64,000 nt of DNA from Ralstonia sp. A12 (GCF_000801955.1 NZ_JSZO01000007.1:124001-188000); one strand, 5' to 3'. Positions 28,261 through 36,389 are shown, numbered from the stretch's first letter. Program-made: numbers and translations. Notes: generated from the sequence alone by a model not told the origin.

Positions 28261-29367
28261 ATGAGCGTCCTATCTGACAAGGTCGACGCCGTACCGCCAG
28301 CGCCATTGGCTGCGCGGCGCAGCAAACGATTGCTACGGGCGGTCGCGGCCGGTGTGCTGGTGGCCGCAGGCATTGGCGCATCGACCCAGCCGGTTGCGCA
28401 ACTCGCGCCGGAATCGCATGCGCGCAAGGTCAAGGTGCTGATCATCAGCATGTTTGCGCCCGAAGCGCAGCCGTGGATCGACAAGCTGGGCTTGACGCAG
28501 GATGTGCCCGTGCCGGGCCTGTCGATCGACTATCCGAACGTGCATTGCAACGCCAACGATGTCTGCCAACTGACCACCGGCATGGGCAAGGCGAACGCCG
28601 CGTCGTCGGTGTCCGCACTGATCTACAGCGGCAAGTTCGACCTGCAGCGCACGTACTTCCTGGTGGCGGGCATTGCGGGGATCGATCCGTCGCAGGGCAC
28701 GCTGGGCAGCGCTGCGTGGGCACGCTTCCTGGTCGACAGCGACATCGCCTGGGAGATCGATGCGCGCGAGGTACCCGCCAACTGGCCGAACGGCTTCATC
28801 GGCGTCAACACGCAGGGCCCGGGGCAGAAGCCGCCGCTGGATTACAAGACGGAGGTCTTTCGCGTGAACGAGGCGCTGCTGCAGAAGGCGCTGGCGCTCT
28901 CCAAGGGTGCGACGCTGGACGACAACGCCACCGCGCGTGCGTACCGCGCCAACTACCCGAGCGCGCCGGCCAATCAGCCGCCATCTGTCGTGCAATGCGA
29001 CACCGCTGCCGGCAACACGTACTGGCACGGCGCCAAGATGGGCGAGCGCGAAGCCGCGTGGGTCAAGCTGCTGACGGATGGCCAGGGCACCTACTGCACC
29101 ACGCAGCAGGAAGACAACGCGACGTTCGAAGCGCTCACGCGTGGGTCGAAGGCGGGGTTGCTCGATCTGGAACGCGTGGCCGTGCTGCGCACCGCGTCCA
29201 ACTTCGACCGGCCATATCCGGGGCAGACGCCGTACGACTCGCTGGTCAACAGCAACTCGGGCGGGTTCGTGCCGTCGCTCAACAACCTCTATCTGGCGGG
29301 CGGCCCGCTGGTCAACGAGATCGTCACGCGCTGGGGCGTGTGGAAACACGGAGTGCCTTCGCCATGA
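28261..29367 (+). CDS. NUP-family exported protein (purine nucleoside permease-like), copy 1
   Basis: A 368-residue protein of the NUP family (named after the Candida nucleoside permease). A basic N-terminus (RRSKRLLR) and a hydrophobic segment (about 27-45) indicate export or an N-terminal anchor. The remainder carries VKVLIISMFAPEAQPWID, TTGMGKANAASSVSALIYS, FLVAGIAGIDPSQGTLGSAAWAR and EDNATFEALTRG; the GMGKANA and VAGIAGI patterns recall the nucleoside phosphorylase fold, so enzyme or binding activity on nucleosides is as likely as transport. Start ATG preceded by GAGGAG. Stop overlaps copy 2 by 4 bp (ATGA). Confidence 0.82.
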   Translation: MSVLSDKVDAVPPAPLAARRSKRLLRAVAAGVLVAAGIGASTQPVAQLAPESHARKVKVLIISMFAPEAQPWIDKLGLTQDVPVPGLSIDYPNVHCNANDVCQLTTGMGKANAASSVSALIYSGKFDLQRTYFLVAGIAGIDPSQGTLGSAAWARFLVDSDIAWEIDAREVPANWPNGFIGVNTQGPGQKPPLDYKTEVFRVNEALLQKALALSKGATLDDNATARAYRANYPSAPANQPPSVVQCDTAAGNTYWHGAKMGEREAAWVKLLTDGQGTYCTTQQEDNATFEALTRGSKAGLLDLERVAVLRTASNFDRPYPGQTPYDSLVNSNSGGFVPSLNNLYLAGGPLVNEIVTRWGVWKHGVPSP

Positions 29368-30401
29368 TCGATTCCCGACTCAAGACGCCAATGCGATCCA
29401 TTGCCAAGCTGTGCGCCGTGGGCGCGGCAGCGCTGACCTTGAACAGCTGTGCGTATGACGGCGTCAAGGTCATCGTCATCAACATGTTCCAGGGCGAGGC
29501 CCAGCCCTTCATCGATCGCTACGACCTGAAGGAGAAGGTCTACATCTCTGGCCTGTCGCCCGACGCACCCAACATGCTGTGCAACTACGATGGCATCTGC
29601 CAGGTGACCACCGGCATGGGCTACGCGAATGCGGCGTCGACCATCTCTGCGCTGCTTTATCGCAGCAAGCTGGACCTGACGCACACCTACTTCGTGATCG
29701 CCGGCATTGCGGGCATCGATCCGGGGCAAGGCACGGTGGGCTCGGCGGCGTGGGCGCGCTATGCGGTGGACTACGGCCTGTCGCACGAGATTGACGCGCG
29801 CGAGATGCCCACCGGCTGGCCGTATGGCTACTTCGGTATCGGCACCAAGGGCCCGGGCCAGAAGCCGCCGCTGGACTACCGCACCGAGGTGTTCCAGCTG
29901 AACGAGACGCTGCTGCAGCGCGCGTACACGCTGTCCAAGTCCGCCACGCTGGAAGACAGCCCCGAAGCCATCGCCTTCCGCAAGAACTACGCGTTTGCAC
30001 CGGCCAACCAGCCGCCATCGGTCATCCAATGCGATGTGGCTTCCGCCGATACGTGGTGGGCCGGCCGCAACCTGGGCCAGCGCGCGCGTGACTGGGTGAA
30101 GACGATGACCGACAACAAGGGCACCTACTGCACCACCGCGCAGGAAGACAACGCCACGCTGGAAGTGCTCACGCGCGGCGCCCGTGCGGGCAAGGTCGAT
30201 TTCAGCCGTGTGGCGCTGCTGCGGTCGGGCTCGGACTTTGATCGCCCGTACGACGGCCAGACCGCGACGGATGGGCTGATCAACTACGCGCAGCAGGGCG
30301 GCTTCGTGCCGGCCACGCACAACCTCGTCAATGCGGCCAAGCCGCTGCTGGACGACATCGTCAACCATTGGCCGCAGTGGAAGCAGGGGGTGCCGAATTA
30401 A
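29364..30401 (+). CDS. NUP-family probable lipoprotein, copy 2
   Basis: A 345-residue paralogue of the preceding protein, sharing long stretches (FQGEAQPFID, TTGMGYANAASTISALLY, GIAGIDPGQGTVGSAAWARYAV, PANQPPS, EDNATLEVLTRGARAG). Its signal sequence ends in LNSC (Cys27 from the first ATG), which resembles a lipobox though with Asn at -2. The start at 29364 overlaps the stop of copy 1; an in-frame ATG at 29391 gives a shorter signal sequence. The two were produced by tandem duplication and are translationally coupled. Its stop is only 28 bp before the Fur box, so read-through into the leader is possible. Confidence 0.82.
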   Translation: MIDSRLKTPMRSIAKLCAVGAAALTLNSCAYDGVKVIVINMFQGEAQPFIDRYDLKEKVYISGLSPDAPNMLCNYDGICQVTTGMGYANAASTISALLYRSKLDLTHTYFVIAGIAGIDPGQGTVGSAAWARYAVDYGLSHEIDAREMPTGWPYGYFGIGTKGPGQKPPLDYRTEVFQLNETLLQRAYTLSKSATLEDSPEAIAFRKNYAFAPANQPPSVIQCDVASADTWWAGRNLGQRARDWVKTMTDNKGTYCTTAQEDNATLEVLTRGARAGKVDFSRVALLRSGSDFDRPYDGQTATDGLINYAQQGGFVPATHNLVNAAKPLLDDIVNHWPQWKQGVPN

Positions 30402-30404
30402 TGG

Positions 30405-30447
30405 TTGCTTACATCACATTTCAAAAGATATAATGCGAATCATTCTC
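30405..30447 (+). promoter_or_regulatory. Sigma70 promoter with an embedded Fur box
   Basis: TTGCTT (30405-30410), an 18-base spacer and the perfect TATAAT (30429-30434). The Fur box TATAATGCGAATCATTCTC (30429-30447) matches 15 of 19 positions of GATAATGATAATCATTATC and covers the -10 and start site, the standard layout for iron repression. Predicted transcription start is near 30441. Confidence 0.8.
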
Positions 30448-30578
30448 ATTTGATGGGCGGTAGCGGGCACCCAGCCTGATCGCTGGCCATCGCTTCTGCC
30501 GGGCGAGCCAGCGGGTCTTCACCTGCAAGCCAACGGATCGACGCGCCGCTTGATGTTTCTGCGGCGCGTTTTTTCTTC
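30441..30578 (+). ncRNA. Candidate Fur-regulated small RNA or terminated leader
   Basis: From the Fur promoter start to a rho-independent terminator is about 135 bases with no good reading frame. Inside is a 7-bp stem CGCTGGC (30481-30487)/GCCAGCG (30507-30513). Size and layout fit an iron-repressed small RNA of the RyhB/PrrF/NrrF functional class, or an attenuated 5' leader of the TonB receptor gene that starts at 30650. No sequence homology to a known small RNA can be claimed from reading alone. Confidence 0.45.
30541..30578 (+). terminator. Rho-independent terminator upstream of the TonB receptor gene
   Basis: Stem ACGCGCCGC (30541-30549) and GCGGCGCGT (30561-30569), 11-base loop, then TTTTTTCTTCTT. 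It lies between the Fur promoter and the receptor start, so it must be read through, or another promoter must serve the receptor. Confidence 0.85.
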
Positions 30579-30649
30579 TTCCTCCAGCGCACACCGTGCG
30601 TTTCGGGGCGCGTCCGGTTTCGCCAATTCTGATCGACCCTTTGCCTGCG

Positions 30650-32767
30650 ATGACCCGTCGTCTCACGGCCCGCGCATTGCCGTGCGCGCTTGCCGCCATT
30701 CCTCTTGCCGCTTTGCTCACCGCCACGTTGGCGCGTGCCGACGACACCCCACCCACCGGCAATCACGCCAAGGTGGACCTGGACGAAACCACCGTCACCG
30801 CGCGCAGCCAGCGCGGCTTTGCGGCCAGCATTGCAGAGGTGGGGGCATTTCGGGGGATGGCGTTGCGCGACATTCCGGCCACGGTGAACGTGGTCACGCG
30901 CGAGGCGCTCGACGCGCAGCAGGACACGTCGCTCTTCGACGCGCTGCGCAACACGGCCAGCGTCACGCGTCAGCAGCTCTCCGGCGAGACCTTCGACAAC
31001 CTCGCCATCCGTGGCGTGACGATGGAGAACCGCACCAACTTCCGCTTCAATGGCTCGATGCCGATTGCGGCGCTCACCGCCATCCCGCTGGAGGACAAGG
31101 AGCGCGTGGAGGTGCTCAAGGGCGTGTCGGCGCTGTACTACGGCTACACCACGCCGGGCGGCGTCGTGAACCTCGTCACCAAGCGCGCGGGCAACACGCC
31201 GGTCACCACGCTGGGTGTGCAGTTCGACAGCAACGGCTCGATCGTCAGCACGCTGGATGTGGGCCGCCGCTTTGGTGAAGACAACCAGTACGGCATCCGC
31301 TTCAATGCCGCGGGCGGTTCGCTGCAATCGCCCACCAACGGCATCGACGGTACGCGCCAACTCGGGGCGGTGGCGTTCGACTGGAAGGTCAACAGCCGCC
31401 TGAGCCTGAAGGCCGACGTGGAATATTCGCGCAAGGTCATCACCGAGCAATCGGTGGTGACGCTGCCGGCGGCTAAGAACGGCGTCATCACGTTGCCGGC
31501 CATGCCCGATCCGACCAAGCGCATCGCACCAGGCTGGGCGGACTTTGACGGCAACAACACCAACGCACTGCTGCGCGCCGACTACGCGCTCACTGATGCC
31601 TGGTTGCTGACGGTGGAAGGCGGCATGTCGGAGACGGCACGCTCGCGGGCGTTCTCGGAGTTCCGCCTGACCAACCCGGTGACGGGTGCGGGCACCATCT
31701 CCGGCAATCGTCAAAACGGCCGCTGGAACACCAGCCATGTCCGCGCGGACATTTCCGGTACCGAGAAGACGGGCTGGATCACGCACGATCTGACCTTTGG
31801 CGTGGCCCGTTCCGACATGCGTCAGGCTGCCGTGTACTCCGACCGCTTCTCGGGTGCGCAGAACCTATACAACCCGGTCGACCTCGGCTGGCTGCCGACC
31901 GTCGGCAACAGCTTCACCGCCGAGCAACGCGCTGTCGATACGGGCGTCTATGCGATGGACCGCATGACGTTGTCGGAGCACTGGCAGGTGATCGCTGGCT
32001 TGCGCTATACGCGCTACACCAGCGAGCAGGCGCCCAACCGCTACGAGGCCAGCAAGACCACGCCGCTCGGTGCCGTCATCTACAAGTTCACGCCCACGCT
32101 GTCGGCGTATGCGTCGTACGCGCAGGGATTGGAAGCCGGCGCGCGCGCACCCAATACGGCTGCCAACGCCAACGTGGCGATGCCACCGGCGCTCTCCGAG
32201 CAGAAAGAAGTGGGCGTGCGCTACGAAACACCGGCCGGCACGCAACTCGCTGCCGCTGTGTACGACATCGACCGCGCCGCCAGCTACACCAACGATGCGA
32301 ACCTCTTCGTGCAGGACGGCCGCGAGCGCATTCGCGGTGTCGAGTTGACCGCGCAAGGCCGCGTCACGAAAGACCTGTCGCTGCTGGCCTCCGCCGGTTG
32401 GACGGATGCCAAGTTCCGCGGCGTCGGCAACGGCCTGAACGGCAAGACGCCCGAGAACACCCCGCGCAGCACCGCCAGCGTGTTTGCGGAATACACGCTG
32501 CCGATGCTGCGCTCCGTGTCGTTCAACGCGGGTGCGTACTACCTCGGCCCGCGCCCCGTGAACGATGCCAACCAGGCAGAACTGGGCGGCACCACGCTCT
32601 TCAGCGCCGGCGTGCGCTACGTCACGCGTATCTCGGGCAAGCGCACCACGCTGCAGTTCAACGTCGACAACCTGACCGACAAGCGCTACTGGGCCGGCGC
32701 GGGCAACAACCGCCTGTCGATGGGCGCGCCGCGCCTGTTCAAGCTCGGCATGAAGATCGACCTGTGA
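30650..32767 (+). CDS. TonB-dependent siderophore receptor
   Basis: A 705-residue outer-membrane receptor. Signal peptide about residues 1-28 (ending LARAD), TonB box near ETTVTA (about 45-50), plug domain with RDIPATVNVVTREALD, LAIRGV, VEVLKGVSALYYGYTTPGGVVNLVTKR, and a 22-strand barrel ending NLTDKRYWAGAG and a C-terminal LGMKIDL with the terminal hydrophobic residue. There is no N-terminal signalling domain, so it does not control its own sigma factor. The start is ATG 30650; the frame extends to 30596 without similarity. The Fur box 200 bp upstream points to iron repression. The ligand is unknown. Confidence 0.9.
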   Translation: MTRRLTARALPCALAAIPLAALLTATLARADDTPPTGNHAKVDLDETTVTARSQRGFAASIAEVGAFRGMALRDIPATVNVVTREALDAQQDTSLFDALRNTASVTRQQLSGETFDNLAIRGVTMENRTNFRFNGSMPIAALTAIPLEDKERVEVLKGVSALYYGYTTPGGVVNLVTKRAGNTPVTTLGVQFDSNGSIVSTLDVGRRFGEDNQYGIRFNAAGGSLQSPTNGIDGTRQLGAVAFDWKVNSRLSLKADVEYSRKVITEQSVVTLPAAKNGVITLPAMPDPTKRIAPGWADFDGNNTNALLRADYALTDAWLLTVEGGMSETARSRAFSEFRLTNPVTGAGTISGNRQNGRWNTSHVRADISGTEKTGWITHDLTFGVARSDMRQAAVYSDRFSGAQNLYNPVDLGWLPTVGNSFTAEQRAVDTGVYAMDRMTLSEHWQVIAGLRYTRYTSEQAPNRYEASKTTPLGAVIYKFTPTLSAYASYAQGLEAGARAPNTAANANVAMPPALSEQKEVGVRYETPAGTQLAAAVYDIDRAASYTNDANLFVQDGRERIRGVELTAQGRVTKDLSLLASAGWTDAKFRGVGNGLNGKTPENTPRSTASVFAEYTLPMLRSVSFNAGAYYLGPRPVNDANQAELGGTTLFSAGVRYVTRISGKRTTLQFNVDNLTDKRYWAGAGNNRLSMGAPRLFKLGMKIDL

Positions 32768-32790
32768 TGATGTTTTCTGGAGTGCAACGC

Positions 32791-33510
32791 ATGCAATCGC
32801 TGCTTCGTTTCTTTGCCGTCGTCTTGATGGCCTTCACCTTGACGCCGCCGGCTGTGGCTGACACGCCGCCGGAGTCCGGAAAGACTGTGGGGAAGACCGT
32901 GCTGATGGTCGTACGCATGCAGGGCAAAAGCCTGCCGATCGACAAACAGATCGTCGCGCATCTCGAATCGCGCGGTTACGCCGTCACGCTGTACGACCAG
33001 TACCAGCCGGCTGAGCGCGCGAAAGACTTCGACCTCGTCGTGCTGTCATCTACCGTGCGCTCGCGCGATCTGCTGGGCGCGTATCGCAACGTGCCTGTGC
33101 CCCTGGTGACGTGGGAGAACGATCTGCTCGATGACCTGGCCATGACCGGCAAGCGCCTCGGTACCGACTTCGGCGCGGTGGAGAAGGAGCACTACCTGTG
33201 GATGGTCAACGCCCCGCATCCGCTCTCCGGCGGCGTGCCGGCCGGCGTGGCGGTGGGCTACGCCAAAGACGCGCCAATGGGCTGGGGCAAGCCCGGCCTG
33301 GGTGCAAGCATCATCGCCAGCGTGGCGGGTGACCCGAGCAAGGCCGTCATCTTCGGCTACGAGAAGGGCGCCACGATGGACTACGAAACCCTAGCCCCCG
33401 CTCGCCGCGTGTTCTTCTTCCTCGACAACGAAACCTTCCCGAACCTCACGCCGACCGGCCGCAAGCTGTTCGATGCCGCCATCGATTGGGCAGCCGCCGG
33501 AGCGAAGTAA
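32791..33510 (+). CDS. Secreted protein with a GATase1/ThuA-like fold, partner of the receptor
   Basis: A 239-residue protein with a signal peptide (about residues 1-25, ending AVADT). GGAG 8 bases upstream supports the ATG at 32791; in-frame ATGs at 32767 and 32770 overlap the receptor stop and would lengthen the signal sequence. The mature part alternates strands and helices (TVLMVVRMQGKSLPIDKQIVAHL, FDLVVLSSTVRSRDLLG, VPLVTWENDLLDDLAMTG, KAVIFGYEKGATMDYE), like a class I glutamine amidotransferase-type Rossmann fold but without a recognisable Cys-His-Glu triad. Function unknown; its position suggests handling of the receptor's ligand or of iron. Confidence 0.72.
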   Translation: MQSLLRFFAVVLMAFTLTPPAVADTPPESGKTVGKTVLMVVRMQGKSLPIDKQIVAHLESRGYAVTLYDQYQPAERAKDFDLVVLSSTVRSRDLLGAYRNVPVPLVTWENDLLDDLAMTGKRLGTDFGAVEKEHYLWMVNAPHPLSGGVPAGVAVGYAKDAPMGWGKPGLGASIIASVAGDPSKAVIFGYEKGATMDYETLAPARRVFFFLDNETFPNLTPTGRKLFDAAIDWAAAGAK

Positions 33511-33575
33511 ACCAAGCCAAACACGCCGTGGCGCCAATACATGCGCCAAGATGGTTTGGCCGTACCTTGCCCTAT

Positions 33576-33687
33576 GCGGCGCCTTGAATTTGTGTTGCAA
33601 GGAGGAAAAGAGGGGAGGCTTGTTTGAGCGCAGCGAGTTTGCCTCCTCTCCCTCCTTGCGACATAAATTCAAGGAATCTTTCGCCGC
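33576..33687. repeat. 112-bp imperfect inverted repeat (REP-like element)
   Basis: Left arm 33576-33619 (GCGGCG, CCTTGAATTTGTG..., AGGGGAGGC) pairs with the reverse complement of the right arm 33640-33687 (GCCTCCTCTCC..., ATAAATTCAAGG, CGCCGC) with few mismatches and one bulge. The middle is TTGTTTGAGCGCAGCGAGTTT. Elements with this GAGCGCAGCGAGTTT core recur in Burkholderiales intergenic DNA as far as I recall. Confidence 0.7.
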
Positions 33688-33710
33688 ATCGGGCGCGCCT
33701 TTCTTTGCTT

Positions 33711-33736
33711 ACTTTCTTTGGCAAGACAAAGAAAGT
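33711..33736. repeat. Perfect hairpin ACTTTCTTTG/CAAAGAAAGT
   Basis: Ten-base perfect arms around a 6-base loop, 23 bp past the larger inverted repeat, and probably part of the same composite element. No T tract follows on either strand, so it is not a standard terminator. Confidence 0.6.
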
Positions 33737-33907
33737 GAGTCAGCCCCGGCAGGGGATGAAACAGGGGATGGACCACCAAGGCCAAACCCCCCTCCAAACC
33801 ATATAGCCCATAGCCCCACAACATCCCCCCCAACAACTCCGCATTTGCGCAACAGCCCTCCGCCTCCTTAAGCTGCCGACAACATCTTTCCAAGTCGCAG
33901 CTTCTTC

Positions 33908-35176
33908 ATGCAAATCGCAGTCGTCGGCGCCGGCATCATCGGCATCAGCACCGCATACACGCTGGCCCAGGAAGGTCATCAGGTCACCCTGATCGAACGC
34001 CACCCGGGCCCGGGCGAGGGCACCAGCTACGCCAACGGCGGCCAGCTCAGCTACAGCTATGTGGCGCCGCTGGCCGGTCCTGGCGTGCTCTCGCACGTGC
34101 CGGGCTGGCTGCTGCGCCGTGATTCGCCGCTGCGACTGAAGCCTTCGCTGGACCCGGCCCTGTTGCGCTGGGGCCTGCGCTTCATCGCCGCCTGCAACCG
34201 CGAGCGTGCCGACCGCACCACGCGTGAGTTGCTTGCACTGTCGTTCTACAGCCGCACGTGCATGGAAGCCTTGCGCGACGCATCGCCCGAGCTGGCCTTC
34301 AGCTTTGCCCGGCGCGGCAAGCTGGTGGTGCACCGCGATGCGGCAGCATTTGAATCCGCCCGCGCCCAGGTCGGCTACCAGGCCACGCTGGGCTGCGAGC
34401 AGCACGCACTGTCCGCCGGCGAGGCCATCGCCCACGAACCTGCACTCGCCGGCGTGCGCGACCAGATCGTCGGCGCCATCTATACGCCGGACGAAGACGT
34501 GGCCGATTGCCACCAGCTCTGCGTCGGCCTGTTCAACCGGCTGCGCGAGATGCCCAACGTCACGCTGCGCTTCAACGCCGGCGTCAACGCGCTATGGATG
34601 GAAGGCCGTCGCGTGCGTGGCGTGAAGCTGGCCGATGGCGAGCAACTGGCGGCCGATGCAGTGGTGATGGCTGCCGGCGTCACCAGCGCCAAGCTGCTCG
34701 GCCCACTGGGTATCGACCCTGGCCTGTATCCGCTCAAGGGCTACAGCATCAGCCTGCCGCTGGGCGAGGGCGATACTGCTCCGGTGATCAGCGTGACGGA
34801 CGCAGCGCGCAAGATCGTCTATGCGCGGATTGGGCAGACGCTGCGCGTGGCAGGCATGGCTGATCTGGTCGGCTGGTCGACCGCGCTCGACACTCGCCGC
34901 GTGCAGACCCTGTTCGACGAAACCCGCGCCCTGTTTCCGGGCGCCATGCGTGCCAATGACGAAGGCGCCGATGCCGCGCCATGGGCAGGCATGCGCCCTG
35001 CAACACCGACGGGTGTGCCGGTGGTTGGCGCATCGCCGGTAGAAGGGCTGTGGCTGAACGTGGGTCACGGCGCATTGGGCTTTACGCTGGCACTCGGCAG
35101 CGCGGGGCTGCTGGCGGACATGATTGCCGGGCGCAAGCCGGTGATTTCTTCGGCACCCTACGCATTGGCCGCGTGA
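33908..35176 (+). CDS. dadA: D-amino acid dehydrogenase
   Basis: A 422-residue FAD enzyme of the DadA family, which oxidatively deaminates D-amino acids such as D-alanine and passes electrons to the respiratory chain. The FAD dinucleotide fold is at the very start (IAVVGAGIIGISTAYTLAQEGHQVTLIE), followed by SYANGGQLSYSYVAPLAGPGV; the C-terminal WAGMRPATPTGVPVVG and NVGHGALGFTLALGSAGLLADMI segments bind FAD and substrate. Nothing suggests an associated racemase gene here. Its neighbour downstream on the same strand is a GltI-type binding protein, 103 bp away. Confidence 0.92.
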   Translation: MQIAVVGAGIIGISTAYTLAQEGHQVTLIERHPGPGEGTSYANGGQLSYSYVAPLAGPGVLSHVPGWLLRRDSPLRLKPSLDPALLRWGLRFIAACNRERADRTTRELLALSFYSRTCMEALRDASPELAFSFARRGKLVVHRDAAAFESARAQVGYQATLGCEQHALSAGEAIAHEPALAGVRDQIVGAIYTPDEDVADCHQLCVGLFNRLREMPNVTLRFNAGVNALWMEGRRVRGVKLADGEQLAADAVVMAAGVTSAKLLGPLGIDPGLYPLKGYSISLPLGEGDTAPVISVTDAARKIVYARIGQTLRVAGMADLVGWSTALDTRRVQTLFDETRALFPGAMRANDEGADAAPWAGMRPATPTGVPVVGASPVEGLWLNVGHGALGFTLALGSAGLLADMIAGRKPVISSAPYALAA

Positions 35177-35279
35177 CAGCAGCACAAGAGATTCAAAAGA
35201 CCGAGCGTGCAAGCTTGATCGCTTGCGCCAATTGGTAAGCAAAGTAGTCTGGAGCGAACACACCCAAAGGAGGGGAAGC

Positions 35280-36206
35280 ATGAAGACATTGCATTCGACC
35301 AAACGCATCCTGTGCGGATTGACGCTGGCTGCGGCCGGTGCGCTGGCGGTGCTGTCGACTGGTGCGCAAGCGCAGTCGAACGACACGCTGGCGAAGATCA
35401 AGCAATCGGGGGTGATTTCGGTTGGCTATCGTGAGTCGTCGATTCCGTTCTCGTATCAGGCCGATGCCAACACCATCACCGGCTACTCGCAAGAAATCTC
35501 CAACATGATCGTCGCCGGTGTGGAGAAGAAGCTGGGCGTGCAGAAACTGCAGGTCAAGCTCACGCCGATCACCTCGCAGAACCGTATCTCGCTGCTGCAG
35601 AACGGCACGATCGACTTCGAATGCGGCTCGACCACCAACAACCTTGAACGCCAGAAGCAGGTCGCGTTCTCGAACAACATCTTCATCTACGGCATGCTGA
35701 TGCTGGTGAAGAAGGATTCGGGCGTGAAGGACTTTGCTGACCTGAAGGGCAAGACCGTGGTGACCACCGCTGGCACCACCGAAGACCGCATCCTGCAGAA
35801 GATGAACGGTGAGGCGAAGGACGCCGAGAAGATGAACCTGATCCTCGCCAAGGATCACGGCCAGGCGTTCCTCACGCTGGAGTCGGGCCGCGCTGTCGCT
35901 TTCGTGATGGATGAGCCGCTGCTGTACGGCGAGCGCACCAAGGCCAAGAACCAGAACGACTGGGTGGTGGTCGGCACGCCGCTGCAGACCGAAACCTACG
36001 CGTGCATGATGCGCAAGGACGATCCGGCGTTCAAGAAGGTGGCCGATGACGTGATTGCCGACCTGATGAAGTCGGGCAAGGCCAACGAGCTGTACAAGAA
36101 GTGGTTCCTGTCGCCGATTCCGCCGAAGGGCCTGAACCTGAACTACCCGCTGACGACGGGCATGAAGGACCTGTACGCACACCCGAACGACAAGGCAATT
36201 CAGTAA
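35280..36206 (+). CDS. gltI: Glutamate/aspartate ABC transporter binding protein GltI
   Basis: A 308-residue periplasmic binding protein with a signal peptide ending AQAQ (about residue 32). Close GltI features: GVISVGYRESSIPFSY, ITSQNRISLLQNGTIDFECGSTTNN, TTAGTTEDRIL, LAKDHGQAFLTLESGRAVAFVMDEPLL, KWFLSPIPPKGLNLNYP. The ATG at 35280 is preceded by AAAGGAGGGG. It lies alone on the plus strand, facing the ABC operon 36390-39436, which has its own binding protein, so it is an orphan solute receptor that may feed those permeases. It ends in a 125-bp palindrome. Confidence 0.92.
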   Translation: MKTLHSTKRILCGLTLAAAGALAVLSTGAQAQSNDTLAKIKQSGVISVGYRESSIPFSYQADANTITGYSQEISNMIVAGVEKKLGVQKLQVKLTPITSQNRISLLQNGTIDFECGSTTNNLERQKQVAFSNNIFIYGMLMLVKKDSGVKDFADLKGKTVVTTAGTTEDRILQKMNGEAKDAEKMNLILAKDHGQAFLTLESGRAVAFVMDEPLLYGERTKAKNQNDWVVVGTPLQTETYACMMRKDDPAFKKVADDVIADLMKSGKANELYKKWFLSPIPPKGLNLNYPLTTGMKDLYAHPNDKAIQ

Positions 36207-36327
36207 ACCTGCCCACGATCCTACTGCGCGGCCCGATCTTGGTCCTGTGATGCTCGCTGTACCCATGTACAGCTGCGCTTCTCGGACCAACCTCAAGCCG
36301 CTCGCTACGGATCGTGAACAGGTTTAC
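36203..36327. repeat. 125-bp imperfect palindrome overlapping the gltI stop
   Basis: Outer arms GTAAACCTGCCCACGATCC (36203-36221) and its inverse (36309-36327) match at 17 of 19 positions; the interior continues to pair (TTGGTCC with GGACCAA) and closes in a perfect hairpin GCTGTAC-CCAT-GTACAGC. The gltI stop codon lies inside the first arm. Confidence 0.75.
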
Positions 36328-36342
36328 ACACACGGCAAATGA

Positions 36343-36369
36343 AAAACGGGGGACATCGTCCCCCGTTTT
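36343..36369. terminator. Bidirectional rho-independent terminator
   Basis: AAAACGGGGGA (36343-36353) and TCCCCCGTTTT (36359-36369) with a 5-base loop; flanking A/T runs let it end both gltI and the opposing ABC operon. Confidence 0.88.
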
Positions 36370-36389
36370 CTATTGCGCGATGCTGTGGC

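Larger units (their letters stand above)
33511..33907. other. Intergenic region with a repeat element and low-complexity tail
   Basis: 397 bp without a gene. It contains the inverted-repeat element at 33576-33687, the hairpin at 33711-33736 and then a C/A-rich low-complexity stretch (about 33770-33870) unlike the surrounding coding DNA. No promoter for dadA was recognised. Confidence 0.5.

Noticed and set aside
30446-31786. 446-codon antisense frame across the Fur leader and TonB receptor start
   Set aside because: Shadow composition; the receptor signal peptide and plug motifs are clear on the other strand.
33540-33870. Insertion sequence remnant
   Set aside because: No transposase frame, terminal repeats or target duplication could be seen; only the nested inverted repeat is reported.
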